Numbered from the stretch's first letter, positions 10,376 to 19,035 are shown. The stretch: DNA of 38,705 nucleotides from Gulosibacter macacae (GCF_003865375.1 NZ_RQVS01000015.1:1-38705), one strand, 5' to 3'. Notes: generated by a model not told the origin, from the sequence alone. Numbers and translations: made by a program.

Positions 10376-10960
10376 TCAGAAGGGTGTTTCGACCGCTCCC
10401 GGTGCCGCCCAAGCCAGCTCGCGCTCGGTGTCGACAACCTCGCCGGTCTCGGGGTCGACCTGAACTTCGGCGTCGGGCTCGGGCTCGGGCTCGGTTCGTG
10501 CGAACGTCGGCGCCTGGTAGTCGGCAGCAGCCATCGGATGCAGCACTGACGGCACCTCTGAACGCTCGGTTTCCGGGGTGGGGTCGTCAGCAGTCGGCTG
10601 GTTTTCGGATGCGCGCTTCGTCGCCGATACCGGGCCGACCGTGAGGTCATGACCGATAGCGCCGGCAACGATTTCGGGTCGGATGCGCTTAATGCCGCCC
10701 TCAGGCGTGTACTCATTGAGCTGCAGGCGACCCTGCACAATGAGCCGCTGACCCTTCGTGACCGAGGCGTTGACATTCGTGGCGAGCGACCGGAAGCAGG
10801 TCACCGAGTACCAATTCGTGTCGCCGTTCTCCCAACCATTCTCGGTGCGACGGCGTTCGGTGCTCGCAATGCGAAAGGTGGCTCGGGGCATGCCCGAGTC
10901 GTGCACCTTGAACTCGGGGTTCGTGCCCACGGTGCCGACGATGGTGATGTGGTCCTGCAT
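10376..10960 (-). CDS. ssb: single-stranded DNA-binding protein
   Basis: An OB-fold protein that coats single-stranded DNA in replication, repair and recombination. The N-terminal 110 residues carry the SSB core (ITIVGTVGTNPEF, ATFRIASTERRR, NWYSVTCFRSLATNV, KGQRLIVQGRLQLNEY). The tail is acidic and disordered (EPEPEPDAEVQVDPETGEVVDTE) but ends AVETPF rather than the usual acidic DDIPF tip that docks SSB partners, so this may be a secondary SSB paralogue and not the essential replicative one. Start ATG 10960 has AGGAGA 5 nt upstream. It is followed after 61 nt by the lipoprotein gene and is on its own strand block with it. Confidence 0.9.
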   Translation of the reverse strand: MQDHITIVGTVGTNPEFKVHDSGMPRATFRIASTERRRTENGWENGDTNWYSVTCFRSLATNVNASVTKGQRLIVQGRLQLNEYTPEGGIKRIRPEIVAGAIGHDLTVGPVSATKRASENQPTADDPTPETERSEVPSVLHPMAAADYQAPTFARTEPEPEPDAEVQVDPETGEVVDTERELAWAAPGAVETPF

Positions 10961-11107
10961 GTCTTCTCCTATTCAGCCGCGGCGCGGCACGAGTCAGTTC
11001 GCGCCGTGGTGACGCGAGCCAGGTGCGCCCGGCGGGGTGGTGCCGTGCGATTGCTCCCCCGCCGGACGCGTGCACATAGTGCACTTCGCTGCCGACTTAC
11101 GACCCGG

Positions 11108-11150
11108 AAAAGGGCTACCCCTGTGGATCAATGAGATTCCACAGGGGTAG
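11108..11150 (-). terminator. intrinsic terminator after msrA
   Basis: CTACCCCTGTGGA (11115-11127) pairs perfectly with TCCACAGGGGTAG (11138-11150), a 13-bp stem with a 10-nt loop. On the minus strand it is followed by CCCTTTTCC, so it acts on msrA transcripts. It fills the gap between msrA and ssb. Confidence 0.8.
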
Positions 11151-11173
11151 CGGTAGAGGTCTGTGCTGCGGAG

Positions 11174-11698
11174 TTACTGCATCCACTCGGCGAAGCCGGC
11201 CCGCACCTTGCGCACTTTGGGCACGGCAACGGCTTGGCAGTACCCATTACCCGGGTTCTTCGCGAAGTAGTCCTGGTGGTAGTCCTCGGCCTCCCACCAG
11301 GTGCCGAGCGGCTCAATCGTGGTGACGGTGCTACCGCCCCAGAGTTCGTCAGCTCGCTCGAGCGCGGCGGCGAACTTCTCGCGTTGGGATTCGTCGGCCG
11401 GGAACATCGCTGACCGATACTGCGTGCCAATGTCGTTGCCCTGGCGGTTGAGCTGACGAGGGTCATGCAGCGTAAAGAACATGTCGAGTACGACATCACC
11501 CGGAATCACGTTCTCATCGAAGTCAATGCGAACTGCCTCGGCATGACCAGTCGTGCCAGTGCAGACCGAGCGATAGTCGGGGTTCTCCGTGTCGCCACCG
11601 GTGTAACCAGACACGACATCGCTCACGCCCCGCACGCCTCGATACACCGCATCCAAACACCAGAAGCAGCCACCAGCGAGCACATATGAAGTCGTCAT
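11174..11698 (-). CDS. msrA: peptide methionine (S)-S-oxide reductase MsrA
   Basis: This enzyme repairs oxidised methionine (S-sulfoxide) in proteins using thioredoxin. The catalytic GGCFWC motif (Cys11 nucleophile) is near the N-terminus, followed by GVSDVVSGYTGG, GHAEAVRIDFDE, and FFTLHDPRQLNRQGNDIGTQYRS, all MsrA signatures. It has 174 residues, a normal length. The ATG at 11698 begins a product that starts right at the domain; a -10-like TAAAGT ends 7 nt upstream (11706-11711), suggesting a leaderless transcript. The open frame reaching 11743 is not supported. It is divergent from the small gene at 11,799. Confidence 0.95.
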   Translation of the reverse strand: MTTSYVLAGGCFWCLDAVYRGVRGVSDVVSGYTGGDTENPDYRSVCTGTTGHAEAVRIDFDENVIPGDVVLDMFFTLHDPRQLNRQGNDIGTQYRSAMFPADESQREKFAAALERADELWGGSTVTTIEPLGTWWEAEDYHQDYFAKNPGNGYCQAVAVPKVRKVRAGFAEWMQ

Positions 11699-11705
11699 GT
11701 CGGCA

Positions 11706-11711
11706 ACTTTA
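11706..11711 (-). promoter_or_regulatory. possible -10 box of leaderless msrA promoter
   Basis: TAAAGT on the minus strand is followed by 7 nt and the msrA ATG, with no Shine-Dalgarno in between. Confidence 0.45.
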
Positions 11712-11798
11712 CGGCGACAAGCTGGCGATGTCGGAGGCTCCACCTACCCTGCTAGCGAACACCCATCCAGCACGTTGAATTCGAGGGAAGGACCACTC

Positions 11799-12062
11799 AT
11801 GACCGCCGTCGCCAGCTCCGCCCCCATGCTTCACCTCCACCTCGGCCCGACGACGATCGAGCGGCGCGGGCTCCGTTGCGTGCGCATCACTGATCGTCGC
11901 TGGCGGGTCACCCAACCCGGCGGTGCCATCGTCGGCTACCTCGACGAGCGCGATTCGGGCAGCTGGGTGGTGGCGCGCATGACTCCTGATCGGCGATCAT
12001 TCATGGAACTCGGCTCGCACCCGAGTTTTGACGACGCGTTTGACAGCCTGCGGCGCGGCTAG
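11799..12062 (+). CDS. small conserved hypothetical protein
   Basis: I do not recognise a family for this 87-residue protein. It has a central pattern RWRVTQPGGAIVGYLDE and a C-terminal ELGSHPSFDDAFDSLRRG, which looks like a small mixed alpha/beta domain. There is no signal or membrane helix. The ATG at 11799 has GGGAAGGA about 7 nt upstream; the frame is open back to 11,697 but that part crosses the msrA promoter. Its stop lies 17 nt before pabC, yet pabC has its own -10 box inside this gap, so they may be transcribed separately or together. Confidence 0.7.
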   Translation: MTAVASSAPMLHLHLGPTTIERRGLRCVRITDRRWRVTQPGGAIVGYLDERDSGSWVVARMTPDRRSFMELGSHPSFDDAFDSLRRG

Positions 12063-12067
12063 GCCAC

Positions 12068-12073
12068 TACGCT
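12068..12073 (+). promoter_or_regulatory. -10 box of leaderless promoter for the class IV aminotransferase
   Basis: TACGCT is followed by 6 nt and the ATG at 12080. No Shine-Dalgarno is seen, matching the leaderless pattern of neighbours. Confidence 0.5.
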
Positions 12074-12079
12074 GACGCC

Positions 12080-12943
12080 ATGACGTCGCCTTCTGCAACT
12101 CCGGCAAACCTCGTCGCACTTCTCGACGGCACGGTCGTCGATGTGGCCTCGCCCCTGATTCGCGCCGATGATTTGGGGCTCGTGCGCGGCGATGGCATAT
12201 TCGACGTGGCACACGGTCACAACGGTCGAGTGCCAGGGCTTGAGGCGCACCTCGGCCGACTCGCCGATTCGGCACGCATTCTCGTATTGCCCGAGCCTGA
12301 TTTTGACGGCTACCGCCGAGCCGTGGATGCACTGGTTGAGGCTTGGGACTGGCAGGCAGAGCCCGAAGCGCTCATCCGCATGGTGTTCACTCGCGGCCCG
12401 GAGGCCGGTGGCGACCCCACGAGCTTCGTGATGATTGCGCCGGTTTCGGCGACCGCGAAACGCGAGCGCGAGGGTGTACGGGTGGTCGTGCTCGATCGCG
12501 GCATGGAGGGCGAAGGCATCGTCGACCTGCCGTGGCTGCTGCCCGGCGCGAAGAGCCTGTCGTACGGCATCAACATGGCCGCAAAGCGGTGGGCCGTCGC
12601 GAACGGTGCCGATGACGCACTGTTCATCACGCCGAGCGGCCGCCTGCTCGAGGGCCCGACGTCAACGCTCGTTGTTGATCTCGATGGAGCGCTGCGCACG
12701 CCGACGCAAGACGGCATTCTTAAGTCGATCACGCTTGAAGACCTCTTTGCGAAGGGGCCGGCGGCTGGCCTCGACGTTGCGTTTGCCGATCTGCAATTGG
12801 CTGATCTCGACCGCATCCGCGGGGCGTGGCTGCTGTCTTCTGGTCGCATCCTCGCGCCAATCACACACCTCGATGGCAAGCCGGTACCGCGCTCGCCGCT
12901 GCACGACGAACTCGCGCGCGTACTCGAGGTGCCGGGCGCATAG
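12080..12943 (+). CDS. pabC: class IV aminotransferase, probably aminodeoxychorismate lyase
   Basis: A PLP-dependent fold-type IV enzyme. If PabC, it cleaves 4-amino-4-deoxychorismate to 4-aminobenzoate for folate synthesis. Seen are the N-terminal DDLGLVRGDGIFD (family R-G-D-G-x-F), PGLEAHLGRLADSA, the probable PLP lysine in GAKSLSY (K158), and ADDALFITPSGRLLEGPTSTL binding the cofactor phosphate. The length of 287 residues fits. D-amino-acid or branched-chain aminotransferases share this fold, so the exact reaction is inferred. No pabA or pabB is in the window. It ends in the tandem repeat and strong hairpin at 12,958-13,033. Confidence 0.82.
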   Translation: MTSPSATPANLVALLDGTVVDVASPLIRADDLGLVRGDGIFDVAHGHNGRVPGLEAHLGRLADSARILVLPEPDFDGYRRAVDALVEAWDWQAEPEALIRMVFTRGPEAGGDPTSFVMIAPVSATAKREREGVRVVVLDRGMEGEGIVDLPWLLPGAKSLSYGINMAAKRWAVANGADDALFITPSGRLLEGPTSTLVVDLDGALRTPTQDGILKSITLEDLFAKGPAAGLDVAFADLQLADLDRIRGAWLLSSGRILAPITHLDGKPVPRSPLHDELARVLEVPGA

Positions 12944-12957
12944 GCGTGCGGATGGTC

Positions 12958-13009
12958 TCGAAGCACTCGTGCTGAGGTCCTCGAAGCACTCGTGCTGAGG
13001 TTCTCGAAG
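12958..13009. repeat. tandem 23-bp repeat downstream of pabC
   Basis: TCGAAGCACTCGTGCTGAGG recurs at 12958 and 12981, and a third partial copy (TCGAAGCAC) begins at 13004, giving an exact 23-bp period. The unit contains the GTGCTGAGGnnnTCGA core shared with the repeats near 293-370, 7,498-7,561 and 17,373. Confidence 0.8.
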
Positions 13010-13033
13010 CACGCGGCACTTCGAGAACCTCAG
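12995..13033. terminator. bidirectional terminator-like perfect 15-bp hairpin
   Basis: CTGAGGTTCTCGAAG (12995-13009) pairs perfectly with CTTCGAGAACCTCAG (13019-13033) over a 9-nt loop. It lies between convergent pabC and the transglutaminase gene. Its arms differ from the 7498-7537 stem only at compensating positions. Confidence 0.75.
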
Positions 13034-13060
13034 GGCACGACCGGGCCTCAGCCCGCGCGG

Positions 13061-16000
13061 TCAGCCGATCTGGATGCGCTGATGCGGCTCGTCGGGTTCC
13101 GGTCCAGTCGTCGGCACCTCGACTTCAAGCTCATCCCCGGCTTCGCGGGCTGCGTTTGATCCCGGCAGGAATCGACGCAGGTCGAGCGTGTACGGGTATT
13201 CGCGATGATCGGTTTCGAGCATCCCGGTGCCCTCAGGCCGAGCCTGCTCAAGCACGCCACCACTGAGCCCGAGCGTCTCAAAGCGGTTCGAGCGGCGCGA
13301 TTCAGCTTCCACCGCGTTCACCGGCGGGCGCTCGTACGTGCGACCACCCGGATGCACGACGTGATAGGTGAAGCCGCCGAGCGAGCGGCCATTCCACGTG
13401 TCAACGAGGTCGAACACGAGCGGCGAGTGCACGCCCATGGTCGGATGCAGCGACGACGAGGGCGCCCAAGCCCGGTACCGCACGCCACCAATGACGGTGC
13501 CGGTGCGCAGTTCGTGCAACGGCACCGGGACCCCATTGCAGGTGACCCGGTGTCGGCCCTCGATGAGCCCCGTCGCCCGCAATTGCACGCGCTCGACCGA
13601 CGAGTCGACGTAGCGCGAGGTGCCAGTAGCGGTGGCTTCTTCGCCAAGCACATGCCAAGGCTCAATCGCATGCCGCAGTTCGAGATCGACACCATCGATG
13701 CGTGCTTCGCCGATGCGCGGGAACCGGAATTCGAGGAAGGCGTCAAACCAGGCCGGATCCATGCGCAGCTCGGTGCCAGTGGTCGCGAGGTAATCGTTCA
13801 CATCAGCGATGACGTCGTGCAGATCGGCGGCCGCATAGTCGGGCAGGAGGTAGCGGTCGTGGAGGCGAGTGCCCCAGCGCACGAGATCGCGACGGTACGG
13901 CTCGTGCCAGAACTTTGCGACAAGGGCACGGATGAGGAGGGCCTGCACGAGCGCCATCCGCGGATGCGGCGGCATCTCAAAGGCGCGCATCTCGAGGAGG
14001 CCCAAGCGCCCACGGGCCGGCCCGAACGGTTCGTAGAGCTTGTCGATGCAGAACTCAGCACGGTGCGTGTTGCCCGTCGTGTCGGTGAGAAGGTTCCGCA
14101 GCAGGCCACCGACTTCGGCGAACTCGGCCGGGGCGATGCGCTCGAGTTCCGCGAACGCGATCTCGAGTTCGTAGAGTGTTTCGGCTCGGCCCTCATCCAC
14201 GCGCGGCGCCTGCGAGGTCGGCCCGATGAAGCGACCCGAGAATACGTACGAAAGCGCCGGGTGGTGCTGCCAATAGGTGATGAGCGAGCGCAGCAGGTCG
14301 GGGCGGCGCAGCAGCGGTGAATCGGCCGGAGTCGCTCCGCCGAGGGTGAAGTGGTTGCCGCCGCCAGTTCCGGTGTGCGTGCCATCGAGATCGAACTTCT
14401 CGGTGATCAGGCGCGAGAGTCGAGCATCCTCGTAGAGCCCGAAGGTGAGGTCGCGCAGGCTCGGCCAATCGCTCGTCGGCGGGGTGTTCACCTCGATCAC
14501 GCCCGGGTCTGGAGTGACCGACATCGTTTGCACGCGCTCGTCGGTGGGCAGCGGATAGCCCTCGATGACGACCGGTGCGCCCGTTGCGGCGGCGGCGTTT
14601 TCGATGGCGCTGATGAGTTCGAGCGCGTGCTCAAGTGCCGTGAGCGGCGGGAGGAAGACGAAGTAGCGACCCTCGCGCTCTTCCACGACAAGTGCGTGGC
14701 GGGGTGCGTCTTCAATATCGAGCACCTGCGCCGGCTGCGGGGCGTCAGGGGTGGATGCGAGTGGCTCGAACCCGTGTGTGAGGTCGCGTTCTTCTTCGCT
14801 CGGCGGCTCCGACCAGGCAATCGACGAGAGCGGCAGTCGGTAGCCTGCGGGCGAATCCCCAGCGACGAGGTAAAGCTCGCGCCGACGCGGGCGCCACATC
14901 GCGGTACCCCACGCATCCTCGTCAGGAACTCGGAAGAGCGGCACGACCTGCGCCCGGGCATCCCCCGGCTCGTCCAACTGTTCGACCAGGTTGGCTCGCG
15001 CAGCCGCATCGGCAGGGCGTTCCTCGGGATCGATCCCCGGCCGCTCCCCCTGGGGAGCCATCGCTTCGCGCAGCGCTTCCGCCAGCGCATCCTCGTAGGC
15101 GGCAATGACGAACGACGGGTCAACGCCCATGCCCTTCGCGATCTCGGCCGCGAGCGCCGCGACAGTTGCGGTCGCCTCGGCTGAACCCGGCTCAACCACG
15201 GGCTCGTTCCATGGGGATGCGAGGAGCGTCTGATCGCGCCAGATCGGCTCGCCGTCGGTGCGCCAGGTGAGGGCGATCTGCCAGCGCGGCAGCGGCTCGC
15301 CGGGGTACCACTTGCCCTGGCCGTGGTGCACGAGACCGAGTGGCGAGAGGCGCGTGCGCAAACGGTCGGCGAGGTCTTGTGCGAGCTGGCGTTTTTCGGG
15401 GCCGTCGGCGGCGCCGTTCCACTGCGGGGTGGTCGCGTCATCGAGCGAGACGAACGTGGGTTCACCACCCATCGTGAGGCGCACATCGGCTTCAGCGAGG
15501 ATGCCGTCAAGGTGCACGCCGAGCGCGTCGACTCGCTCCCACTCGCTGTCGGAGTAGGGCTTGGTCACACGCGGGTCTTCGTGTACGCGGGTGACTTCGT
15601 TGCTGAACGAGAAACTCACGCCCACCGGGGCCGTGGCACCCGAGATCGGTGCTGCGGCTGAGGGGCTTGGCGTGCACGAGAGCGGGATGTGGCCCTCCCC
15701 CGCGAACAGTCCACTCGTCGCGTCGAGGCCAACCCAGCCGGCGCCCGGCACGAACACTTCGGCCCAGGCGTGCAGGTCGGTGAAGTCTTCGGCGGGGCCG
15801 GAAGGTCCATCGAGCGATTCGACGTCGCTCGTGAGTTGCACGAGATAGCCCGACACGAAGCGAGCCGCGAGCCCAAGGCGACGCAGTACGGCCACGAGCA
15901 GCCAGGCTGAGTCGCGGCAGGAGCCGAGCGCGCGGGTGATCGTTTCGTCGGGCGTCTGCACGCCGGCTTCCATGCGCACTGTGTAGTCGACATCGTCACG

Positions 16001-16462
16001 GATGCGGCGGTTGAGATCGACGAGGAAGTCAACGATCGGCGGGCCGTCTTCAGGGATGCTGATGTTGCGTTCAATCCAGCCGTCGACGAGCGCCGATTCG
16101 ACGTCGCTGCGGTAGGGCGCGAGGCTCGCGGCAAGGTCGTCGGGGTAAGCGAAGGGGAAGCGGCTTGCGTAGTCCTCGACGAAGAAGTCGAAGGGGTTGA
16201 TCACCGTCATATCAGCGACGAGGTCGACGGTGATCGAGAGCTCTTCGGCCGGGTTCGGGAACACGAGACGCGCGAGCCAGTTACCGAAGGGGTCTTGCTG
16301 CCAATTGATGAAGTGGTCGGCAGGTTCGACCGTGAGCGAGTACGAGGTCACCGGCGTGCGGCTATGCGCGGCCGGGCGCAGTCGAACGGTATGAGGGAAC
16401 ACCTTGACCGGCTCGTCGAAGGTGTACGTGGTTCGATGCTGAAGAGCTACCCGTATGGTCAC
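13061..16462 (-). CDS. large transglutaminase-like protein with DUF2126 domain
   Basis: A cytoplasmic 1,133-residue protein of unproven function. Residues 1-300 are a bacterial transglutaminase-like module: N-terminal beta region (HRTTYTFDEPVKVFPHTVRL) and catalytic triad Cys184 (GSCRDSAWLL), His233 (DLHAWAEVFVP) and Asp249 (VGLDATSG), numbered from the first GTG at 16468. The rest matches DUF2126 (ADVRLTMGGEPTFVS, GTHTGTGGGNHFTLGG, RDLVRWGTRLHDRYLLPDY), as in known long fusions. No signal or membrane helix is seen. A -10 box TAGAAT lies exactly 6 nt before the GTG at 16462, so I prefer that start for a leaderless mRNA. In many genomes it neighbours alpha-E and ATP-grasp-like proteins; here it stands alone. 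Confidence 0.9.
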   Translation of the reverse strand: MTIRVALQHRTTYTFDEPVKVFPHTVRLRPAAHSRTPVTSYSLTVEPADHFINWQQDPFGNWLARLVFPNPAEELSITVDLVADMTVINPFDFFVEDYASRFPFAYPDDLAASLAPYRSDVESALVDGWIERNISIPEDGPPIVDFLVDLNRRIRDDVDYTVRMEAGVQTPDETITRALGSCRDSAWLLVAVLRRLGLAARFVSGYLVQLTSDVESLDGPSGPAEDFTDLHAWAEVFVPGAGWVGLDATSGLFAGEGHIPLSCTPSPSAAAPISGATAPVGVSFSFSNEVTRVHEDPRVTKPYSDSEWERVDALGVHLDGILAEADVRLTMGGEPTFVSLDDATTPQWNGAADGPEKRQLAQDLADRLRTRLSPLGLVHHGQGKWYPGEPLPRWQIALTWRTDGEPIWRDQTLLASPWNEPVVEPGSAEATATVAALAAEIAKGMGVDPSFVIAAYEDALAEALREAMAPQGERPGIDPEERPADAAARANLVEQLDEPGDARAQVVPLFRVPDEDAWGTAMWRPRRRELYLVAGDSPAGYRLPLSSIAWSEPPSEEERDLTHGFEPLASTPDAPQPAQVLDIEDAPRHALVVEEREGRYFVFLPPLTALEHALELISAIENAAAATGAPVVIEGYPLPTDERVQTMSVTPDPGVIEVNTPPTSDWPSLRDLTFGLYEDARLSRLITEKFDLDGTHTGTGGGNHFTLGGATPADSPLLRRPDLLRSLITYWQHHPALSYVFSGRFIGPTSQAPRVDEGRAETLYELEIAFAELERIAPAEFAEVGGLLRNLLTDTTGNTHRAEFCIDKLYEPFGPARGRLGLLEMRAFEMPPHPRMALVQALLIRALVAKFWHEPYRRDLVRWGTRLHDRYLLPDYAAADLHDVIADVNDYLATTGTELRMDPAWFDAFLEFRFPRIGEARIDGVDLELRHAIEPWHVLGEEATATGTSRYVDSSVERVQLRATGLIEGRHRVTCNGVPVPLHELRTGTVIGGVRYRAWAPSSSLHPTMGVHSPLVFDLVDTWNGRSLGGFTYHVVHPGGRTYERPPVNAVEAESRRSNRFETLGLSGGVLEQARPEGTGMLETDHREYPYTLDLRRFLPGSNAAREAGDELEVEVPTTGPEPDEPHQRIQIG

Positions 16463-16468
16463 GGGCAC

Positions 16469-16474
16469 ATTCTA
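16469..16474 (-). promoter_or_regulatory. -10 box of leaderless promoter for the transglutaminase/DUF2126 gene
   Basis: TAGAAT on the minus strand is followed by 6 nt and GTG 16462. This spacing decides the start codon over the GTG at 16468. Confidence 0.55.
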
Positions 16475-16508
16475 GGGAGTGATGCCGTGGGGAAACCACA
16501 CTGGGTTG

Positions 16509-17333
16509 TCAACGCCACCAGTCGTCGCTCGGCGCCACCGGAAGGTGTCGCTTGTGCCGCGAGCGCTGGTAGTAGCCCTCGATCTTTTCGGCCACCTCGT
16601 CGGCGACCTCACCGCCGGTGAGATAGGTGTCGATATCGGCGTAGCTGAGGCCAAGTTCGACCTCGTCGGGGCGACCGGGGATGCCGTCAAGAAGGTCGGC
16701 GGTCGGCACCTTGAGATAGAGCCGTTCGTTCGCGCCGAGGTGTTCGAGGAGCTGTCTCCCCTGTGATTTTGTGAGCCCCGACAGCGGTAGGAGGTCGGCA
16801 GCGCCGTCACCGAACTTGGTGAAGAAGCCGGTGACCGCTTCGGCTGCGTGGTCGGTGCCAATCACGAGCATGCGCTCGTCGCCGGCGACTGCGAATTGCG
16901 CGATCATCCGCATCCGCGCCTTGTTGTTACCGCGGGTGAAGTCAGTGAATTCGGCGTCGAAGCCCGAGCCTGTGAAGCCTTCGTCGAGGCCAACAACGGC
17001 CGGTTTGATATCAACCGTGAGCACCTCGTCAGCCTGGATGAATTCGAGGGCGAGCTGCGCATCCGCCTCATCGAGTTGCACGCCGTGCGGCAGGCGCATC
17101 GCCACAAACTTCGCCTCGGCACCCTCGGCACGAAGCTCTTCGGCCGCGAGTTGCGCGAGCCGTCCCGCGAGCGTCGAGTCTTGCCCGCCCGAGATGCCGA
17201 GCACGAAGCCGCGGGAGTGGGCGGCGCGCAGGTAGTCCTTGAGGAAGTCGATGCGGCGGCGAATCTCGGCCACCGGGTCAATCGCGGCGTTGACGCCGAG
17301 TTCACGGATGATCTGAGCCTGCTGGGTGCGCAT
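16509..17333 (-). CDS. nadE: NH3-dependent NAD+ synthetase
   Basis: The last step of NAD synthesis: nicotinic acid adenine dinucleotide plus ammonia and ATP gives NAD+. The PP-loop SGGQDS (residues 48-53) binds ATP pyrophosphate; further signatures are [41 protein letters not shown] and the C-terminal [13 protein letters not shown]. It has 274 residues, normal for the short ammonia-using form without a glutaminase domain (E. coli NadE is 275). ATG 17333 is chosen because it gives the family length and because CAGAAT sits 7 nt upstream (17341-17346), a plausible leaderless -10; a far longer open frame upstream is not protein-like. Confidence 0.95.
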   Translation of the reverse strand: MRTQQAQIIRELGVNAAIDPVAEIRRRIDFLKDYLRAAHSRGFVLGISGGQDSTLAGRLAQLAAEELRAEGAEAKFVAMRLPHGVQLDEADAQLALEFIQADEVLTVDIKPAVVGLDEGFTGSGFDAEFTDFTRGNNKARMRMIAQFAVAGDERMLVIGTDHAAEAVTGFFTKFGDGAADLLPLSGLTKSQGRQLLEHLGANERLYLKVPTADLLDGIPGRPDEVELGLSYADIDTYLTGGEVADEVAEKIEGYYQRSRHKRHLPVAPSDDWWR

Positions 17334-17372
17334 GGCGCCGATTCTGCCACGCGCGTATCCGCGGTTCACCGT

Positions 17373-17393
17373 GTGCTGAGGCAATCGAAGCAC
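17373..17393. repeat. single copy of the GTGCTGAGGnnnTCGAAGCAC repeat
   Basis: The sequence GTGCTGAGGCAATCGAAGCA followed by C is a lone member of the intergenic family seen at 293-370, 7,498-7,561 and 12,958-13,033. It lies between divergent nadE and nhaA, so it is not always at a transcript end. Confidence 0.6.
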
Positions 17394-17423
17394 TACGCCG
17401 CACCTGCGCGACCACCCGTCGGC

Positions 17424-17429
17424 TAGGCT
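17424..17429 (+). promoter_or_regulatory. probable -10 box of nhaA
   Basis: TAGGCT predicts transcription from about 17,436, giving an 85-nt leader before nhaA. No clear -35. Confidence 0.5.
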
Positions 17430-17435
17430 TGCCCG

Positions 17436-17520
17436 CGGTGAGCCGGGAAGTCTGGTCGGCACGACGCCGGAGTCGATGAACTCTGCGTCGTTCGTTGTCT
17501 GACCATCCCCTGAGGACTCC
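17436..17520 (+). promoter_or_regulatory. structured 5' leader of nhaA, possible cis-regulatory RNA
   Basis: The leader holds GGTGAGCCGGGAAGTCTGG and then a strong hairpin ACGACGC (17461-17467) / GCGTCGT (17485-17491), extended by GAGT/ACTC inside. TGGTC (17453-17457) can pair with GACCA (17501-17505), closing the hairpin into a larger fold just before the GAGGA ribosome-binding site. Weinberg-type nhaA leader motifs are known upstream of Na+/H+ antiporters, but I cannot confirm a match. Pairing is seen; regulation is inferred. Confidence 0.5.
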
Positions 17521-18843
17521 ATGAACCCGTCGACGTCGACGTCGCAACCCACCGCATCCTCCGAAGCTGCGTTCGCCCCGGCCACCACCGACGCAGATCG
17601 CAGCGAAGTCGCGCGCCTTAGCGCGATCATGAGCAAAGAGACGATCGGCGGTGGCCTGCTCATCGCTGCGGCCGCGCTCGGAATCGTGCTCGCGAACTCA
17701 CCGCTTGCCGAGTGGTATTTCGGCCTGCGCGATAGCTACGCCGGCGTGCAGGTTGGTGAGTGGTCGTTCGAAATGTCGATCGGGCATTGGGCCGCTGACG
17801 GCTTCCTCGCCGTGTTTTTCTTTCTTGCCGGGCTCGAACTCAAGCGCGAGTTTGTCGCGGGCGACCTGCGCAAACCCTCGCGTGCGGCCATCCCGATTGT
17901 CGCGGCGTTCGGCGGTGTCGCCGTTCCTGCGCTCATCTTCGTTGCGATCAACTGGTCGAGCCCCGACACCCTGCACGGCTGGGCGATTCCGACCGCGACC
18001 GATATTGCCTTCGCCATCGCGGTGCTCGCCGTCGTCGGCTCGAAACTGCCGCTGGCACTGCGCACCTTCTTGTTGACGCTTGCGGTCGTCGATGACCTCA
18101 TCGCCATCAGCATCATCGCGATCTTCTACACCTCAGCTCTGCAGCTTTGGTACCTCCTCGCCGCGATGGTGCCGCTCGCGCTCTACTGGGTCGTCGCGCA
18201 CCGTCGCCGCGATCTCTTCCGCCGTGACCTCGGCGCGGCCTGGTACATGCTGCTGCCGCTGGGCCTTGTCTGCTGGATGCTCTTCTATCTCTCGGGCGTG
18301 CACGCGACGATCGCCGGGGTGCTCCTCGGATTCGCCGTGCCGGTGCGACCGCGAGGCAAAGAGGACCCATCTCTGCCGAGTCTTGCCGAGACCTTCGAGC
18401 ACCGGTTCCGGCCGCTGTCGGCCGGCATCTGCGTGCCGATCTTCGCGTTCTTCTCGGCCGGCGTCTCGTTCTCGGGGCTCGGAGGTGACGGCGATGGATT
18501 GCTCGCGCCGGTCTCGCTTGGCATCATGCTCGCGCTCTTGTTGGGCAAGCCGCTCGGAATCACCTTGGCCGTGTGGCTTACGACGCGAGTGCGCGGCATC
18601 AACCTGGATACATCCATTCGTTGGCTCGACGTGTTTGCGCTGGCAACGCTGGCCGGTATTGGGTTCACGGTGTCGTTGCTCATCGCGGAGCTGTCGTTCC
18701 CTGTCGGTGACCCCTCGCACGAGCTTGCGAAGGTTGCGATCTTCATCGCTTCGGGCATCGCTGCGATCGTCGGTGGTGGGATGCTCTGGTTCCGCGGCCG
18801 CTCGCACGCCCGCGCCGGCGCCGACACCCACGCCGAGGGCTAA
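17521..18843 (+). CDS. nhaA: Na+/H+ antiporter NhaA
   Basis: An inner-membrane antiporter exchanging Na+ (or Li+) for protons in pH and salt homeostasis. About 11-12 hydrophobic helices are visible. Family marks are [37 protein letters not shown] and the ion-binding Asp pair in [10 protein letters not shown] (D191-D192, equal to D163-D164 of E. coli NhaA). It has 440 residues, with a soluble N-terminus of about 40 residues and a short charged tail. ATG 17521 has GAGGA 4 nt upstream. It is expressed from its own promoter through the structured leader described above and ended by the hairpin at 18,845-18,902. Confidence 0.95.
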   Translation: MNPSTSTSQPTASSEAAFAPATTDADRSEVARLSAIMSKETIGGGLLIAAAALGIVLANSPLAEWYFGLRDSYAGVQVGEWSFEMSIGHWAADGFLAVFFFLAGLELKREFVAGDLRKPSRAAIPIVAAFGGVAVPALIFVAINWSSPDTLHGWAIPTATDIAFAIAVLAVVGSKLPLALRTFLLTLAVVDDLIAISIIAIFYTSALQLWYLLAAMVPLALYWVVAHRRRDLFRRDLGAAWYMLLPLGLVCWMLFYLSGVHATIAGVLLGFAVPVRPRGKEDPSLPSLAETFEHRFRPLSAGICVPIFAFFSAGVSFSGLGGDGDGLLAPVSLGIMLALLLGKPLGITLAVWLTTRVRGINLDTSIRWLDVFALATLAGIGFTVSLLIAELSFPVGDPSHELAKVAIFIASGIAAIVGGGMLWFRGRSHARAGADTHAEG

Positions 18844-18844
18844 T

Positions 18845-18902
18845 CCGCGCGCTTCCGCCTATTCCGCGCGTTGCAGCGTGCGGTTTAGGCGGGAGCGCGC
18901 GG
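18845..18902. terminator. terminator hairpin between nhaA and tRNA-Arg
   Basis: CCGCGCGCTTCCGCCTATTC and following GC pair almost fully with GCGGTTTAGGCGGGAGCGCG and following CGG, a stem of about 23 bp with two or three mismatches. It lies directly after the nhaA stop and before the convergent tRNA-Arg, so it can serve both. Confidence 0.72.
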
Positions 18903-18918
18903 TTTAGTGGTGGATGAG

Positions 18919-18991
18919 CGCCCCCGGCCAGACTCGAACTGGCAACCTACGGATTAGAAGGCCGGTGCTCTATCCATTGAGCTACGGAGGC
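18919..18991 (-). tRNA. tRNA-Arg (anticodon UCU)
   Basis: The minus strand gives a full cloverleaf: acceptor GCCTCCG/CGGGGGC with one G-U, D arm with GCTCAATGGATAGAGC, anticodon loop CTTCTAA (TCT) and T loop GTTCGAGTC. It has 73 nt and no encoded CCA, followed by CTC. Confidence 0.95.
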
Positions 18992-19035
18992 ATGCGGTAC
19001 GAGGGTACTCGGTGTGCGGCCTGATCGGGCGTCAC

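Noticed and set aside
13205-14320. Plus-strand frame inside the transglutaminase gene
   Set aside because: Composition is shadow-like; the minus strand holds the conserved DUF2126 domain.
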